Source of the DNA: Zygnema cylindricum
Lineage: Eukaryota > Streptophyta > Zygnematophyceae > Zygnematales > Zygnemataceae
Length of the DNA: 45,694 nt
Assembly (NCBI GenBank): GCA_037447655.1
Contig: JBBHKE010003393.1
Span: 1 to 45,694 of the forward strand
Direction: 5' to 3'
Shown: positions 9,830-22,472 of the stretch, piece after piece
How the letters are laid out: the number at the start of each line of letters is the position of its first letter
How positions within the stretch are numbered: position 1 is the stretch's first letter
The notes under the pieces: model-generated
Told to the model about the DNA's origin: nothing
What the model saw: only the letters and a program-made list of their open reading frames with translations
Database searches by the model: none
Position numbers and translations under genes: made by a program

Positions 9830-11639
9830 CCTACACAAAACAAATGTGCAATTTATCCATAGGGGTCCACCTTCTTCCTCCAATCGAACTTTTTTTGTGC
9901 ATGATACCTACAATATTTTTCAGCTTTTCGCCTTCACTAAAGAGATATGGCCAATGAGTGCGAAGTAAAAATCGCACTTAAAGCGAATTTGAACTCAAAT
10001 GTGTCCCACTTCATACGGATATGATGTCATGACTTCATTTGAAGCAAACATGATCATAGGCTTTTCCCCCCATAAAGTCATGAAGTGGCATGGTAGAGCT
10101 TCCGGACACGTATTAAACTTCTAACAAAATGTGGAGGGTGCACAAAATCGACCATCGTTAATTTAATACTCCAACTATCGTCATTATATTAGGTCTTACG
10201 ACGTGGCAACCTTCACATATATTAGACAATCTAGTTTTCACTTATTACGTCTTATATGGCTTTGAGTACTTTTTGTTTTTAGTCTTTTCGAATTTTAATC
10301 TTTTGCATTTAACGGTAGTCAACAGTATAACAGTTCAACCACATCCTTCAACTTCGTGGTTTAATCATCTCGTTTTTGGAAATACTTTACGAATTGTCAC
10401 TCCATTCATTTCCAAAGGCTTGAAATATTCAGAAAGTGGTTTCTACATATTAAATGATTTATAGTAGTTTGTGTGAAGTTTATCTTATGTTTTTTTGTAA
10501 TGTATGTTTTTCAGTTTATTTTTTAAACAAATCCTATTTTGTTTTTCTATTTCCTTATTTTTACATGTTTGGGAAATCCTAGTTAAGTCTGATGTTTTTT
10601 TTTCTTATTAATTTTTTTGTTATGTTTACATTTGTTTCTTTCGTTTTTGTTATTTGATCAAGGTTGTATTGTGGTTATTCATTTTGTTTCTTTTTTTTGT
10701 TTTATTCTTTTGTAATATTATGTATTGATAAAAAAAATATAAAAAATATATATGCAACACCTTAATATAAAATAAACAAAAACCATTAGTGTTATGTTTA
10801 AACGAATAATGGTTGAATAATGCTAATGGTTTAAAATGTAATCTAGATTTAACATTAAACTATTTAATACTACATTTTATATTCAATCCATTCATTCATA
10901 TTGTTCATTAGATTGAGATCGAGCGCTCAAATTAATGTGAAAATTTTACGCTTAATCAAACCCCCTACATGAACGAAACGCGAATTAAACTATCCACTCG
11001 GCTTGTCATCTTCTTCTACATACATCAACCTTTCCGCCATGGATTTTGAAAGCAAATAATTAATAAACCTGTAACATACGAGTATTTAGGGTAAAATTTT
11101 GTTTTTTTCATGAAATATATTTATTAGATGTTAAATTCTGTTGCGTGATACGATTTAGTCTGTCGTTTCATTTTTATATGTCGTTTCAGTGGACGATTCT
11201 GCCCCCATATGGTTTTTATTTATTATACATTTATTTTGTTTCAACTAACTGTTGACTATTATTGACAAAGTGTCGTTTCAACTACATTTATTAGCGGATT
11301 TGTACGGTGTAATTTCGGTTCATGCCTCATTTGTTTCTGTCGTTTCAACTTATTTCCGCATTACATGTTCTATTATTATTTTGTGTTGGATTCATAAATT
11401 GTATACAATGATTTATTTCTGCCGTCGAATTGAAATTTAACACTCGCGACGTTTAATAGTATCGATCGTTATGTAAAACGTTCATCGTTTCTTTTTTTTT
11501 TAGGTTTGCTTTAGCCGTTACGTTTTTCAAACCAATCGTTAACAGTTTCGAGTACAATATGGTACAATACCATGTACAATGCGTACAGTGCCTATCATGT
11601 ACAAACATCGAACGTGACGCCAACATTGAAATTACGGTA
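9830..11639. other. AT-rich intergenic DNA, nothing assigned
   Basis: Low-complexity T-rich stretches occur around 10490-10740. I see no domain-bearing frame and no clear terminal repeats. Confidence 0.4.
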
Positions 11640-11790
11640 GTGTACGAATATTGAGAACACGACAACGTGGCGTGATGTGACAAGATCGCACGCGCCAAAA
11701 CTAAAAGTACGATAGTGTACATTACTGTACCGGTATTGATAACACGACATTTTGGCGTGACGTCGAATTTGTCTGGCCGTTTATGATACC
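11640..11790 (+). repeat. Dispersed repeat family D, copy 1
   Basis: The stretch containing GAGAACACGACAACGTGGC and TTTGGCGTGACGTC matches the reverse complement of 21272-21446. No termini recognised. Confidence 0.5.
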
Positions 11791-11872
11791 ATTACAACCA
11801 CGCGAAATAGAACAAATAGGGTTGTACCACGTGTCTCTTTTCATTACATCAAAACAGGAACATGACAAAGCT

Positions 11873-12036
11873 AATCAAAACTCAAATCACTCAACGGCTC
11901 ACGATCTTACACAAAAACAATCGGCGATCTGTTATCGTTGTCACAAGAGACGCCAATCAAAACTCAAAACACTCAACGGCTCAAGATCTTACACAAAAAA
12001 ATTGACGATCAATTATTGTTGTCATCAGAGACGAAT
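11873..12036. repeat. Two-unit tandem duplication, 82-bp period
   Basis: Units at 11873-11954 and 11955-12036 both carry AATCAAAACTCAAA, CACTCAACGGCTCA and GATCTTACACAAAAA, at roughly 85% identity by eye. Confidence 0.7.
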
Positions 12037-13426
12037 GCGACTAGAATGCTTTTCCCTTTTAGAAAAAATGCAAAGCAAAAACACAACCCGCAAATCACAA
12101 ATCGTAAATTGGCCCAATGGAACCCAAAATCTTTTTCTCCTTTAAGAAAATTAAAGGTGTAATCGAGTAACATGTCCGTTAAATTAGTGTGGGCCATTTA
12201 TAGTGGAGATTTTCAACATATTTTGACGATTTCTTACACCATTTTGCGAGGAAAACATTCGAATCAAAAGGTGAAGGGAGGCTCCTCTCGAGCTTGCTTG
12301 CCACTCTTTACGGTCAACGTGCATAGGGTGCCTTTCAATGAGTGTTATGTACAACTATTATTTTATATAGCTTTATGGCAGATGACAAACGGGCCTCACA
12401 TATATTTCACCAAGGAATCTAGTTCATATCCACAATCTTTGAGTTTCTACGCCTTATATTGTGACATTTGTGGGTTTTCATGTGCAATAAGTTTTTCTTC
12501 TATTGTGGGTAGTCATTTTTGGCAATTTACTGATTATTTTGTTATTTGTTTTAGGTAGCGGGGATTTTTCGTTTTTTCTTCGTGCCATCGCACGATGCTA
12601 GTCTTTAAATGTTATTTATTATAATTTCGTTTTTTACCCTGTTCGTTTTCTCTATCGCAAGGTTCGGGGTAAAGTTTTTTCATTTGATATTTTGTCATAT
12701 TTTGTCGTCAAACTCTTAATTTTTGGAAAAATTTGAACTCCTGAAAAACATATTTGAAAATTAAAAATTGAGGAGGAACAAGATCAAATTCAAGGGTAAA
12801 AAGAAAGAAGATGGCAAGTAATGGTAATCTCAATACAAAAATTACAAACCTTTGGTTGTCAGGCAGAAAAAGTTTAAATAGGCCGATCTTTTGTTCGTCT
12901 ACGCACCCGAAATGGCTTGCTCTAAACGACAACTGCTTTTAACAACAGCTACAAGGATAAAATGTCCGGAAGGGCGACAACTTCAGCGACAGCTACAGCG
13001 GTGACAAGTAAGAAAAGGCGACAGCTTCAACGACAACTACACCACAGTACAGCGACGACGACAAGACGACAAAGTGATCCCGACAGTTGACCAGCGGCCG
13101 AGGACGTCAAGGTGGCCACGACAAGTACCAGGATGGCGTCGATGTGAGTTAACCGTACTAAGAGAAACGATATCGCAACGACGGCGACGAGAACAGGAGA
13201 CTGCGACAGCAACGACGAAAGTGACGGCAAAAACGAAAATTAATGCATTCTTTGGAAACTGCATACCGCGCCGTCGATGTGGACAAGAAGACATGAAACA
13301 AGGGACTAAATTGAAACACGCAACAAAAGTTAACATGTAATAAATATATTTTATGAAAACTACAAAATTCAACAAATCGCGACAGGCGTAAAATTCTTTA
13401 TTTTTTAGGTAATTGTTTAAGATTAT
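12037..13426. other. Intergenic DNA with a CGACAA-rich stretch
   Basis: A 128-codon frame at 12172-12558 has no recognisable domain. At 12970-13250 the sequence is an irregular CGACA/ACGAC repeat, and open frames there on both strands are by-products of its composition. Confidence 0.4.
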
Positions 13427-14405
13427 TGTAATAGGATCTCCTACCTCTCAGAAAAAATCCCATTACTTCAATTAAATTTCAACCACACATTCCACACATT
13501 GGAAAATACTTATCCACATTGGAAAGCACTCACATAAGGATAAACTTTAAATTAGAAGAAGCTTCTGTCCACATAACATTAGCTTGGTCTCTTGCACTCG
13601 TGGCTCAACCCTCTTTATTAAAGTGTTTTCCTCTACCCTCCACTCTAAATAATTATATCTCTTAACTTCTAAAACACTACTTAGTTTGTAAGAGATTTCA
13701 ATGCCAAAATGCAAATGCTCCAATTTGGTTTTAATCGCTCAATACCAAGATCAGTCAGAATTTCCACAAACTTTCCCGAAGGAAAAGATGTTTACTCTCC
13801 TCTTAGACTTCACTGTTTATCCATCATCGCCCAGGACTCGCCAAGCCAGAGTCAACGCTCCGTTGAACAGGTTTTACCTGAGCCAATCATTGATCAGCAA
13901 GGACTTTGATTGACCAATGCAAAAATGTGCGAAATCTCTTACTAACTACGTAGCATTTCTAACCTATCAAACGCTACATTTCACTACGTAACATTTACGT
14001 GCAAAAGTGCGCGCCAAACGAAACGTGACTTTGCACGAACGTGCGTCGCAAATTTCGCACGTGAAACTTCTTCCGAAAATTCCATAAACTGAAAGTGACG
14101 TTTCCTACTATAAAATGTACGAAACGAACCATCGTGCGTACCAAACAAATTATTGATTTCGTTTAGTACTTTACGAACATACGCCTTAAATTCCGCGGAT
14201 AGTTTGACCCTTAACCTGTAACAATGAACACCCAATCGTTATTTTGACCTCGGGCTGTCTCTGAAATACACCAATTACTATATCTTTTAAAATACAACCC
14301 CAAAACGTGCGTTTCTTTTGCGAACATCTATCAACTTCAAAACTCTATTTTCGTAAAATTTAAATACCCATTTACGAACAAGTTCGATCTACTATTACTG
14401 TTACA
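13427..14405 (-). repeat. 3' LTR of the Ty3/gypsy element
   Basis: 979 bp. On the plus strand it begins TGTAATAGGATCTCC and ends ACTGTTACA. It carries the same 70-codon plus-strand open frame (13701-13913) as the two sister LTRs. Confidence 0.92.
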
Positions 14406-14418
14406 CCATCTCCTCCTT
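14406..14418 (-). other. Polypurine tract of the Ty3/gypsy element
   Basis: The minus strand reads AAGGAGGAGATGG directly before the 3' LTR, the position of the plus-strand DNA primer. Confidence 0.75.
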
Positions 14419-14559
14419 ATATTTAACTAACATCAGTTAAAACACATTTCATTCTCAAGACGCGACTTCTATATTATTATCCCTCCAATTCCTTTGGAAA
14501 AACTCACAATATTTATCTTATAAATTTAACTTATCTTATGGCCTTCTTAGATAATGCAC

Positions 14560-15721
14560 TTGCTAGAACATAGTATTGTCGACCTTAAACCGTTGAACAA
14601 TCCAATCTATTACCCATCTGTGAACCTCATGTTCTATAATTATTGAGGGATCCAATTCCAATTCTCCTTCAGTTGGTGAAGATTTGCTGGTTTCTACTGG
14701 CTGATGTGTATCACTAGATGAATTTTTGTTGAAGGCGGAAAGTCCAATTTGGCAGCAACTGACGATATCATCACGATTACAGTAAATGGTCTGATGTACT
14801 TAGGAGCAAATTTCTCAATAGGATCCGCTTGTCCCTCGATCTTGCACCTGTAATGCGTTGTTGAAAGCCAAACCTTGTCACCTGTGCTTACCATCCAATC
14901 ACCCCGTTTGCGGTTAGCATTTAGATCTTGCCTTATTTTTGCCTCCACTAATGCATCCCTGACTGTTTTCCAAACCGTTTGAATCTATTCCCAAAATTCC
15001 GTTCCAGAACCCTTTTCTCTTGAGTAACCCCTGTTATTAAGTCTAATGCTACTCTCGGTTGGTATCCGTATGCAACTTCAAACAGTGAGAATCTTGTGCT
15101 ACCATGTTTACATGAATTGTATACAAATTTCATTAATGGCATTTTAGATTCCCATGTGTTCTGAACTCCACTGCAAACAGTGCTAAGCATTTCTTCCAGT
15201 GTACGTTTCATCATTTCTGTCTGTCCATCTGTCTGAGGATGATAAGAGGTACTCATTTTTAATTTCGTGCCTAAATTTTGCTGCAATTCTTTCCAAAATG
15301 TAGACGTAAATTTAGAATTCCTATCATTGACTATAGACAGGGGAACTCCATGATGTCTGACCACGTTGTCAAAATATATCTTTGCAATATCTACAACTGA
15401 ATCATTAGTTTTGCAAGGGATAAAGATTGCCATTTTACTGAACCAATTGATTATGACCATGATACTGTCATTTCTTCTAGATGTAGCTGGTAACCTGACA
15501 ATAAAATCCATACTGACAGATTCCCATGGTCTTTCGAGAATATCTAAAGGTTTTAAGAGACCTCTAGGTTTCTGGCTACTAGGTGTACTATGTTGGCAAT
15601 GGACACAACTTTCTATGTGTTTCGACCCCTCCTTTGCCATCCCTGGCCAAAACAATCTATACTGCAACCTACTAAGAGTTTTATCGTGACCTAGATGTCC
15701 TAAATGCTCATGGGCTTCCAC
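14560..15721 (-). pseudogene. Ty3/gypsy integrase (decayed)
   Basis: Frame 15721-14948 carries the HHCC zinc finger (HEHLGHLGH, then CVHC) followed by the rve core. Catalytic positions are D in MDFIVRLP, D in NDRNSKF and E in DGQTEMMKR, with exactly 35 residues between the last two (DD35E). The C-terminal GPY/F-type module follows in frame 14948-14694 (GDKVWLS, then KYIRPFTV) after a break near 14948, where the two frames overlap. A tail read through to about 14569 (LELDPSIIIEHEVHRW) sits where chromoviruses have a chromodomain, but lacks a clear aromatic cage. It would insert element cDNA into the genome; it is not intact. Confidence 0.88.
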
Positions 15722-16098
15722 TAAAAGTTGTTTTCTTAAGTCTCACATTTTATGAATGCATAACCTATCCCTTGATCGCAAATACAGTAAACCATCTCAT
15801 ATTCTAAAGTTTTTGACATGCCTCTCATTCAATGGGTCATAATTCCCTCCCGAAATATTCTTGCAAATCATAGCAAAATAAGGATCTTTATCATAACCAT
15901 TTCTAATAGCATCTCAAAACAATTCATCCCGAACCATCACCTTTATTTCAAAACATCTATTTAAAGGATCTGCGACCACATTTGTCTTTCCAGGAATATG
16001 TTTAACATTAAATTTGAAATATGCTAATTTTTGCATCCACCTAACTTGTCTGCCAGTCATAATCTGTGCATCACTTAATCATCGTATGCATCACTTAA

Positions 16099-17450
16099 TC
16101 ATCGTAGATAGGAGAGTGCCTTATTATCACAGTGAACTGTAAATTCTTTATTATGCAAATAACAACGCCATTTCAACAATGCATGAACAATTGCAAGCAA
16201 ATCTTTTTCCTGTGCTGGATAGTTCTTTTCAACATCATTAAATTTCCTAGACTCAAAAGCCATAGGATGAAAATATTTGCTTACTTTTTGACTTATGACT
16301 GCACCTAGACCTTTATCAGATGCATCAGTAGTGATCAGAATTTCAAATTCCCTAGCAAGATCAGGATACACCAGTGTAGGGGCAGAGGTCAACTTCCCTT
16401 TTAGTTCCTCGAAAGCTCTCTCTTGATCGGCTCCCCACACAAACGTCTCCTTCTCCCGAAGTAAACCCGTCAATGGTGCGGCGATCATACTGAAGTTCTT
16501 GATAAATTTCTTGTAATAAGTGGCCAATCCCAAAAATGATCTAACTTCTGTGACATTAGTGGGTTGCTTCCAATTTTATATTGCATTAATTTTGGATGGA
16601 TCTGTTTTAACACCTTCCCCACTAACTATATGTCAAAAAAATAATTGATCACTTTTAAAAAAACTGGATTTTTACAATTTTCCATATAACTTTCTTTCCC
16701 TTAACCTTTCCAACACTTTCCTTAGATGAATTACATGTTGTTCTTTAGATTCGATGTAAATTAAAATATCATCTATAAACACCTGAACAAACTCATCTAT
16801 ATAATCTGAAAATGTTTGGTTCATTAATCTTTGATAAATAGGTGGTCTATTCGTCAAACCAAATGGCATCATTATCCATTCAAAATGACCGACTCTAGTT
16901 CTAAAAGCAATTTTATCAACATATTCATTTCTAATTGGCACTTGATTAAAGCCACTACGCAGATCAATCAAAGAAAATAATTTAGCACCTTTCAAACGAT
17001 CTATCAAATCAAAAATTAAAGGTAACGGATACTAATCCTTCACCGTAATCTCGTTCAGACTACGATAGTCGTCACACATTCTCAACGTTCGGTCTTTTTT
17101 TTTTACAAAGAGAACAGGTGCTCCATACGGTGATTTCTTGGCCTGCATATGTCTCTTCTCCAAAAAGCTCCTTGATCTATTTCAATAACTCCTCTTGCTC
17201 AAAGAAGCTATACTTATAAATTCATGTGACAAGAGGATTACATCTAGGTTGAATGTTAATAACATGTTCCACATCTCAAGAAGCTAGCCTCCCTGAGGGT
17301 AAGTCACTTGGGAAAACATCTCTAAATTCAAAAATCAATTTTTTAACAGCAGCATCAGATGTATTAATGTCAGTTACAAAATCAGATTTTTGTTTTTCAT
17401 GAGTTTTAGTGGTGTCTAATTTAGGAATGACATCAATGTTAGTGTTTTCT
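16099..17450 (-). pseudogene. Ty3/gypsy reverse transcriptase and RNase H (decayed)
   Basis: RT pieces start with [14 protein letters not shown] near 17140, continue in frame 17007-16672 (LIDLRSGFNQV, then MMPFGLTN and the catalytic FIDDILIY), and are broken before RNase H in frame 16533-16099. RNase H opens with the usual connection GLATYYKKFIKNFS, then TTDASDKGLGAV and the HCDNKALSYLR block. Stops and frameshifts occur near 17030, 16660 and 16560 and on the integrase side. A 17-bp motif is tandemly repeated at 16064-16102 (CATCACTTAATCATCGTA). Confidence 0.9.
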
Positions 17451-17457
17451 CCCCCCC

Positions 17458-18158
17458 TTAATCAATAACTGCCTTAGTTACTAATAACAAAAAAACATGA
17501 TTTGTTGTATCTTTTAAATGCTTTTTAAATTGTTTAGCAGAAATCAAACCTTCCACTCCCAACTTGGTTATGTTATTTATATGATTCTTATGCAACTTCT
17601 TCGAAGGTAATGCTTGCAAAACCTTCCAATTGTTTTCAGACTTCACTCTCAAGGTGTTAGTTTCCCAATTAATTTGAGAGTTATGTTCAGTTAACAAAGG
17701 CTTTCCCAGTATTAGCTCCTCACTACCCAAATTCATTATTTCACACAAAGCTTTCATTTTATGACCCTGGATATCAACTTCTATTGTGTCAGTTTGTAAA
17801 TCTAAAGTGACTTATTACCATTTGCCACTTGAACATGTAAAGGTTTTTCCCTTACAACTGTAGGAATTTTATTTTCCTCAACAAACTTATGTGAAACAAA
17901 GTTATGTGTAGCACCTGAATCTACGATAACTCTTAATGGTTTCCCTTCCACTAAAGACTCGAATCTGAGGAAACTGTGTCTGTTGTCATCGTTACTTAAC
18001 TGTCCTAACATAGGTCTGTTGTTAAGAGTTTCATCAGAAAGATTGTACAAACTATGTAGTGGAGTAAGCATCATAATAAATTCAGCTATCCTAGCCTTTC
18101 CATTCATTAGCTTGCCCTCCACAGTTAACTTCTTAATATGTGGATTCGATCGACTCAA
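17458..18158 (-). pseudogene. Ty3/gypsy aspartic protease region (decayed)
   Basis: Frame 18158-17802 has the active-site motif DSGATHNF within VIVDSGATHNFVSHKF. Frame 17757-17458 carries the downstream part with LGSEELILGKPLL and INWETNTL. A frameshift near 17800 separates the two. Confidence 0.88.
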
Positions 18159-18302
18159 CAGAGGACTTTCAACTAGTCTTTTCCGTTTCCCACCCCTGGT
18201 CTTCCTGCTCAGCTAAGTATAATGCAATATCTTTTTGAAGACCTTCATTGACATCAACTGTTTTAATAGATTCCTTATCTGTACAGTCCTTAGCGTAATG
18301 AT

Positions 18303-19487
18303 CTAACCTCCGCATTTAAAACAAGTGACTTTCTTTTTCGGTTTTGTGCACTCTCTAATGAAATGTCCCTCCTCTCCACAGTTATAAAAATTAATTTTCT
18401 TCAGTTGTGCACATTTAGATGCCGTATGACCTCTTTTCTGACAAATAGTGCATGTGGGAATGGTAAAATTAGGTTTTTGAGCATTAATGTTCGATTTAGG
18501 ACTCTTAACGTAGTCCCCATCTATTGTGAAATTTATTCCCCGCATTAACACTCTGTCCACCCCCATGATTTTCCCTGAAGATATTGTGCCTATTAACCTG
18601 AGTTGCATTCAGGCATTCTTCCTCAAATTCCTCCTAACCCCAGTCTGATACTTCATTGAATTTTCCCCTGAGTGATCGAGTTTCACGATTATATCCCAAC
18701 TGATCCTCTAACTCCAATGACTTATCTTGTAATTCCTTCAAATTAATAAATTTTTGATGTTTCATTTGTGATTTCAGTATAGAATTCAGATAGTTCAAGA
18801 AATGCAACCTAGCCATTTCATCAGTCAAACCTATGACATGAATGCTAGATGAGTCAAATTCCACAATATAATCTTTCACAGATCAGTCTGCTTACAGTTC
18901 AACCACTTTTCTTTTATTCTGGATTTATAAGTGAGAGAGAAGAAACGAGATTTGATCGCGGTTTTAAAAGTTTCCCAATCAGCATTATCAAGAATTAAAT
19001 TAGACCTTCTCTGAGTGTAATACCAAATCTGAGCATCACCCTTCAGACAGCTTACAGCAAAAGAAGTGTAATCATCACGATCACCGTTCCTATATTCCAA
19101 AAAATACTCTATATGAAAAATCCAAGCATCCAACTCATCAATCTTCTTACCATCAAAGGATGGTGCCTCACTAATAGACAATTTTGGATCTCTTTTCTTT
19201 TTAGGTCTATCATGATCATCCTCCATAAAAGTGGCATTCCTTTTACTACTCTCACCCTTTTGGTCATTAACATCCTTTCTCGTGTGAATTAAATTAATTA
19301 GCTCATCCAATTTTTGATTTGAAACATTTCCATTTTCTTTAACATCCTTCAATTCACTTTTCAACTCAGAAATTGTTTCATCCACACCTGCGGCATAATT
19401 ATTAAATATTTTGATCAATTTCACACTACGTTTCTTCAAAACATTCAAGGCATTTTCCATTTCTCGTTTCCATGCCAAATTTGCCAT
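18303..19487 (-). pseudogene. Ty3/gypsy Gag with zinc knuckles (frameshifted)
   Basis: The most plausible start is the ATG at 19487 (MANLAWKREMENALN); the open frame reaches back to 19601, but those 38 codons are hydrophobic and unlike Gag. A coiled-coil-like stretch is followed by the capsid signature AQIWYYTQRR and DWETFKTAIKSRFF. Frameshifts lie near 18880 and 18620. The last piece has one intact CCHC knuckle (CTICQKRGHTASKC), a second whose first Cys is replaced (FYNCGEEGHFIREC), and a third cut at CFKCGG by a one-base loss at about 18303. Confidence 0.88.
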
Positions 19488-19639
19488 TATCACAAAAATG
19501 AAACAGAGTAAAAGAAAGATATAATATAATTTCCCAAAGAAATTTGCTGCAGTTTTGAAGTCCTCTAATTGCTCCAATCCAAGACTTTTTCGCCTTACCA
19601 AATCTTTTGAAAAAGATCAAAATCTGAGAAATCAATAAG

Positions 19640-20199
19640 ACATTGAAAGTAAGTTAGTGCAAATTCAATTCTTCAATTTCCTAAACATTGATGCAAAAAG
19701 ATAAAAATTTCCCCACAAATTTTGCAACAGCAAAATTGAAAAGCTCTCAAAGGTAACAATTTAGGGTTTGAATAGTTTTTAAGTCATTTCTAGACTCCTT
19801 TGCTCTTGAAGAAGGAAAGTGCTCCACTTTCCTTCTCCAACATTAACAAATTTCCCATTTCCCACAACATCAGGATCTTTTGTTCTCTAATCCTCACATC
19901 CTCTCCCTTCATGGCTTCAAGCCCTCCCTCTACACATGAATCATTGCTAGGAGAAGGCAAGTTTGTTAGGCCTCTAGGTAAATGGAGTGAGCTTCAGCGG
20001 TGGCTAGAGTGCCCACCCGCCTTAGTCCTTAGGACCAAAGCACGCCCCACATCTAACCAGCTGCCGCTGGCAGGGTGATCACTCAGTTTCCCTCCAATCC
20101 CCTACCACTTCACATTGTGGTTCTACCGACACAAGTTAGAGCACCTTCACCGAACACGACAGTCGATATTCGAGTGAGCAAACATCTCCTTGGTTTCTA
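19640..20199 (-). other. Ty3/gypsy 5' untranslated leader
   Basis: Lies between PBS and gag. It contains no frame with Gag-like features. Confidence 0.6.
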
Positions 20200-20216
20200 C
20201 CAAAGCTTTGATACCA
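20200..20216 (-). other. Primer-binding site of the Ty3/gypsy element
   Basis: The minus strand reads TGGTATCAAAGCTTTGG two bases after the 5' LTR. This matches the classic initiator-tRNA-Met PBS TGGTATCAGAGC with one change. Confidence 0.85.
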
Positions 20217-20218
20217 TA

Positions 20219-21154
20219 TGTAATAGGATCTCCTACCTCTCATAAATTCCCATTACTTCATTCAATTTCAACCACACATTCCACACATTCGAAAATACAA
20301 ATCCACATTGGAAAGCACTCACATAAGGATAAACTTTAAATTAGAAGAAGCTTTTGTCCACATAACATTAGCTTGGTCTCTTGCCCTCGTGGCTCAAACC
20401 TCCTTGTTAAGGTTTTTTCCTCGACCCTCCACCTTTAATAATTCTATCTCTTAACTACTAAAACACTACTTAGTTTGTGAGAGATTTCAATGCCAAAATG
20501 CGAATGCTCCAATTTGGTTTTAATCGCTTATGACCAAGATCAGTCAGAATTTCCACAAAGTTTTCCAAAGGAAAAGATGTTTACTCTCCTCTTAGACTTC
20601 ACTATTTATCCATCATCGCGTTGGACTTGCCAGGCCAGGGTCAAAGCTCCGTTGAACAGGTTTTACTTGGGCCAATTATTGATCAGCAAGGACTCAAACT
20701 GACCAATGCAAAAACGTGTGAAATGTCTTACTAACTACGTAACATTTACGTGCAAAAGTGCGCGCCAAACGAGACGGGACTTCGCACGAACGTGCGTCGC
20801 AAATTTTGCACGCGAAACTTCCTACGCAATTCCATAAATTGAAAGTGACGTTTCGTACGAAAAATTGTACGAAACGAACCATCGTGCGTACCAAACGAAA
20901 TATTGATTTCGTTTAGTACTTTATAAACGTACGCCTTAAATTTCACGGATAGTTTGACCCTTAACCCGTAACAATGAACACCCTATCGTTATTTTGACCT
21001 CGCGCTGTCGCCTAAATACAAGAATCACTATATCTTATAAAATACAACCCCAAATATGTGATTCTTTCATGGACGTCTATCAAATTCAAAACTCTATTTT
21101 CGTAAAACTTAAATACCCATTTATGAACAAGTTCAATCCACAATTACTGTTACA
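20219..21154 (-). repeat. 5' LTR of the Ty3/gypsy element
   Basis: 936 bp, TGTAATAGG to ACTGTTACA on the plus strand; sister of 13427-14405 and 8611-9577. Confidence 0.92.
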
Positions 21155-21271
21155 ATCATGAAGTATATGGTGCGTCATAAAGTCAACCAGGCGTCGACGC
21201 TTGTAATCGAGTTACGATTCGTCACGCGAATCTCGCTGACAATGATTTATTCTTTTATAACACGTGGGTAT

Positions 21272-21446
21272 GTAACGGCCAGACAAAATAGACGTCACGC
21301 CAAATTGTCGTGATACCAATGTCGGCCCTATACCGTATAGTATCGTACTTTTCATTTTAGATTGAAGTTTGGATTCCCCAACGCAACTGTCGGAGCGGCT
21401 AGTGCTATCACATCACACCTGCCACGTTGTCGTGTTCTCAAAATCC
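21272..21446 (-). repeat. Dispersed repeat family D, copy 2
   Basis: Reverse-complement match to 11640-11790, with shared CCACGTTGTCGTGTTCTCA and GACGTCACGCCAAATTGTCG. About 25 bp longer than copy 1. Confidence 0.5.
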
Positions 21447-21454
21447 ATACAGTA

Positions 21455-21806
21455 CACCGCGAATCGTAATTCGAGTAAATTACTCTAATTCGGTCGCTCG
21501 AAATTTCCACTCTATCACATGAAATAGAGTAAATGATTCATTTTTTTTTCATTATTCTATTTAAGGTAAAGTTTAATTAGTTTTTTTATTTCTAATATAG
21601 GTTTGTTTTAAATAGTATGGAATACGGACAACCTCATACAATGCAAAATTGTACTTTACTAAGTAAAAAAATAGAAATAATGATTTAATACAAGCCGTTA
21701 TCATGTAACTGCGTTTTAACAAACCGCATAGTGCAAACGTCAAAGTGACGATAAACTGTACGTTTTGCCAAATTTTGTACAAATACCTTATTTCTAGTAG
21801 AGGATA
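21455..21806. mobile_element. Family B-long MITE, truncated on the right
   Basis: Starts CACCGCGAATCGTAATTCG after TA and aligns with 21864-22472 for about 270 bp. It has no right terminus and stops exactly where the foldback begins. Confidence 0.65.
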
Positions 21807-21863
21807 TTACGTCATTTTGTAAAAAACTGTACGTTCGAAGTACACATTTGTACAAGTAAAGTA

Positions 21864-22472
21864 CACCATGAATCGTAACTAGAGTAAATAACGCTAATTC
21901 GGTCGCCCTAAATTTCGACTCTATCACCTTAAATAGAGTGAATGATTCTAGATTTTTATTATTTAAGGTAAGGTTTAATTAGCATAAAATTTTTAATTTA
22001 GGTTTGTTTTAAATAGTGTGGAGTACGGAAGACGTCCGACCGTGCAAAATTGTACTTTTATAAGTAGAAAGGTACAAATAACGATTTAATGGAATCGCGC
22101 TCGCACGTGAAATCGCACTAAACAAAAAAATCAATCACATCGAATAAAATTCGTTCGCATAACTCTCGTCCGTCGACAGCATTGTCGTTAGTGTGAACAT
22201 TAACTGACATTCAGCGCGACAAAAATTACTAATGTCATAATGACGTTTAACTATACAGACTTACAGTTTTTGTACGTCTACGTAATTTAGTGTTCATAAT
22301 TACAGCGCGGATAATTATTGCCGACATAACCCAATATAGAGTACTTCAATAAATTAGAGTAAGCTTTATCTGTGAAAAAGTTATATCACACAACTTAACG
22401 TTCATAACTCTAATTGTTTTATTTTGTTTTTTTACTTCAATTTTTTCTTTACTCCAATTAGGATTCGCGGTG
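21864..22472. mobile_element. Family B-long TA-MITE (609 bp) inside the foldback arm
   Basis: TA at 21862-21863 and 22473-22474. Left end CACCATGAATCGTAACTAG, right end inverted with GGATTCGCGGTG. The opposite arm of the foldback shows the uninterrupted site AAGTACCG, confirming insertion at a single TA. Confidence 0.9.

Larger units (their letters stand above)
13427..21154 (-). mobile_element. Complete but decayed Ty3/gypsy LTR retrotransposon
   Basis: 7.7-kb element on the minus strand: 5' LTR 20219-21154, PBS, gag, protease, RT, RNase H, integrase, PPT, 3' LTR 13427-14405. The order PR-RT-RH-IN is that of Metaviridae. The outer flanks ATTAT (13422-13426) and ATCAT (21155-21159) are a 5-bp target duplication with one change. 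The LTRs differ at several percent of positions and every coding block has stops or frameshifts, so it is an old, inactive insertion. Confidence 0.93.

Noticed and set aside
12172-12558. 128-codon frame
   Set aside because: No motif, no homologue recognised, composition of surrounding AT-rich DNA.
13037-13375. Frames of about 90-110 codons on both strands
   Set aside because: By-products of an irregular CGACAA repeat lacking stops.
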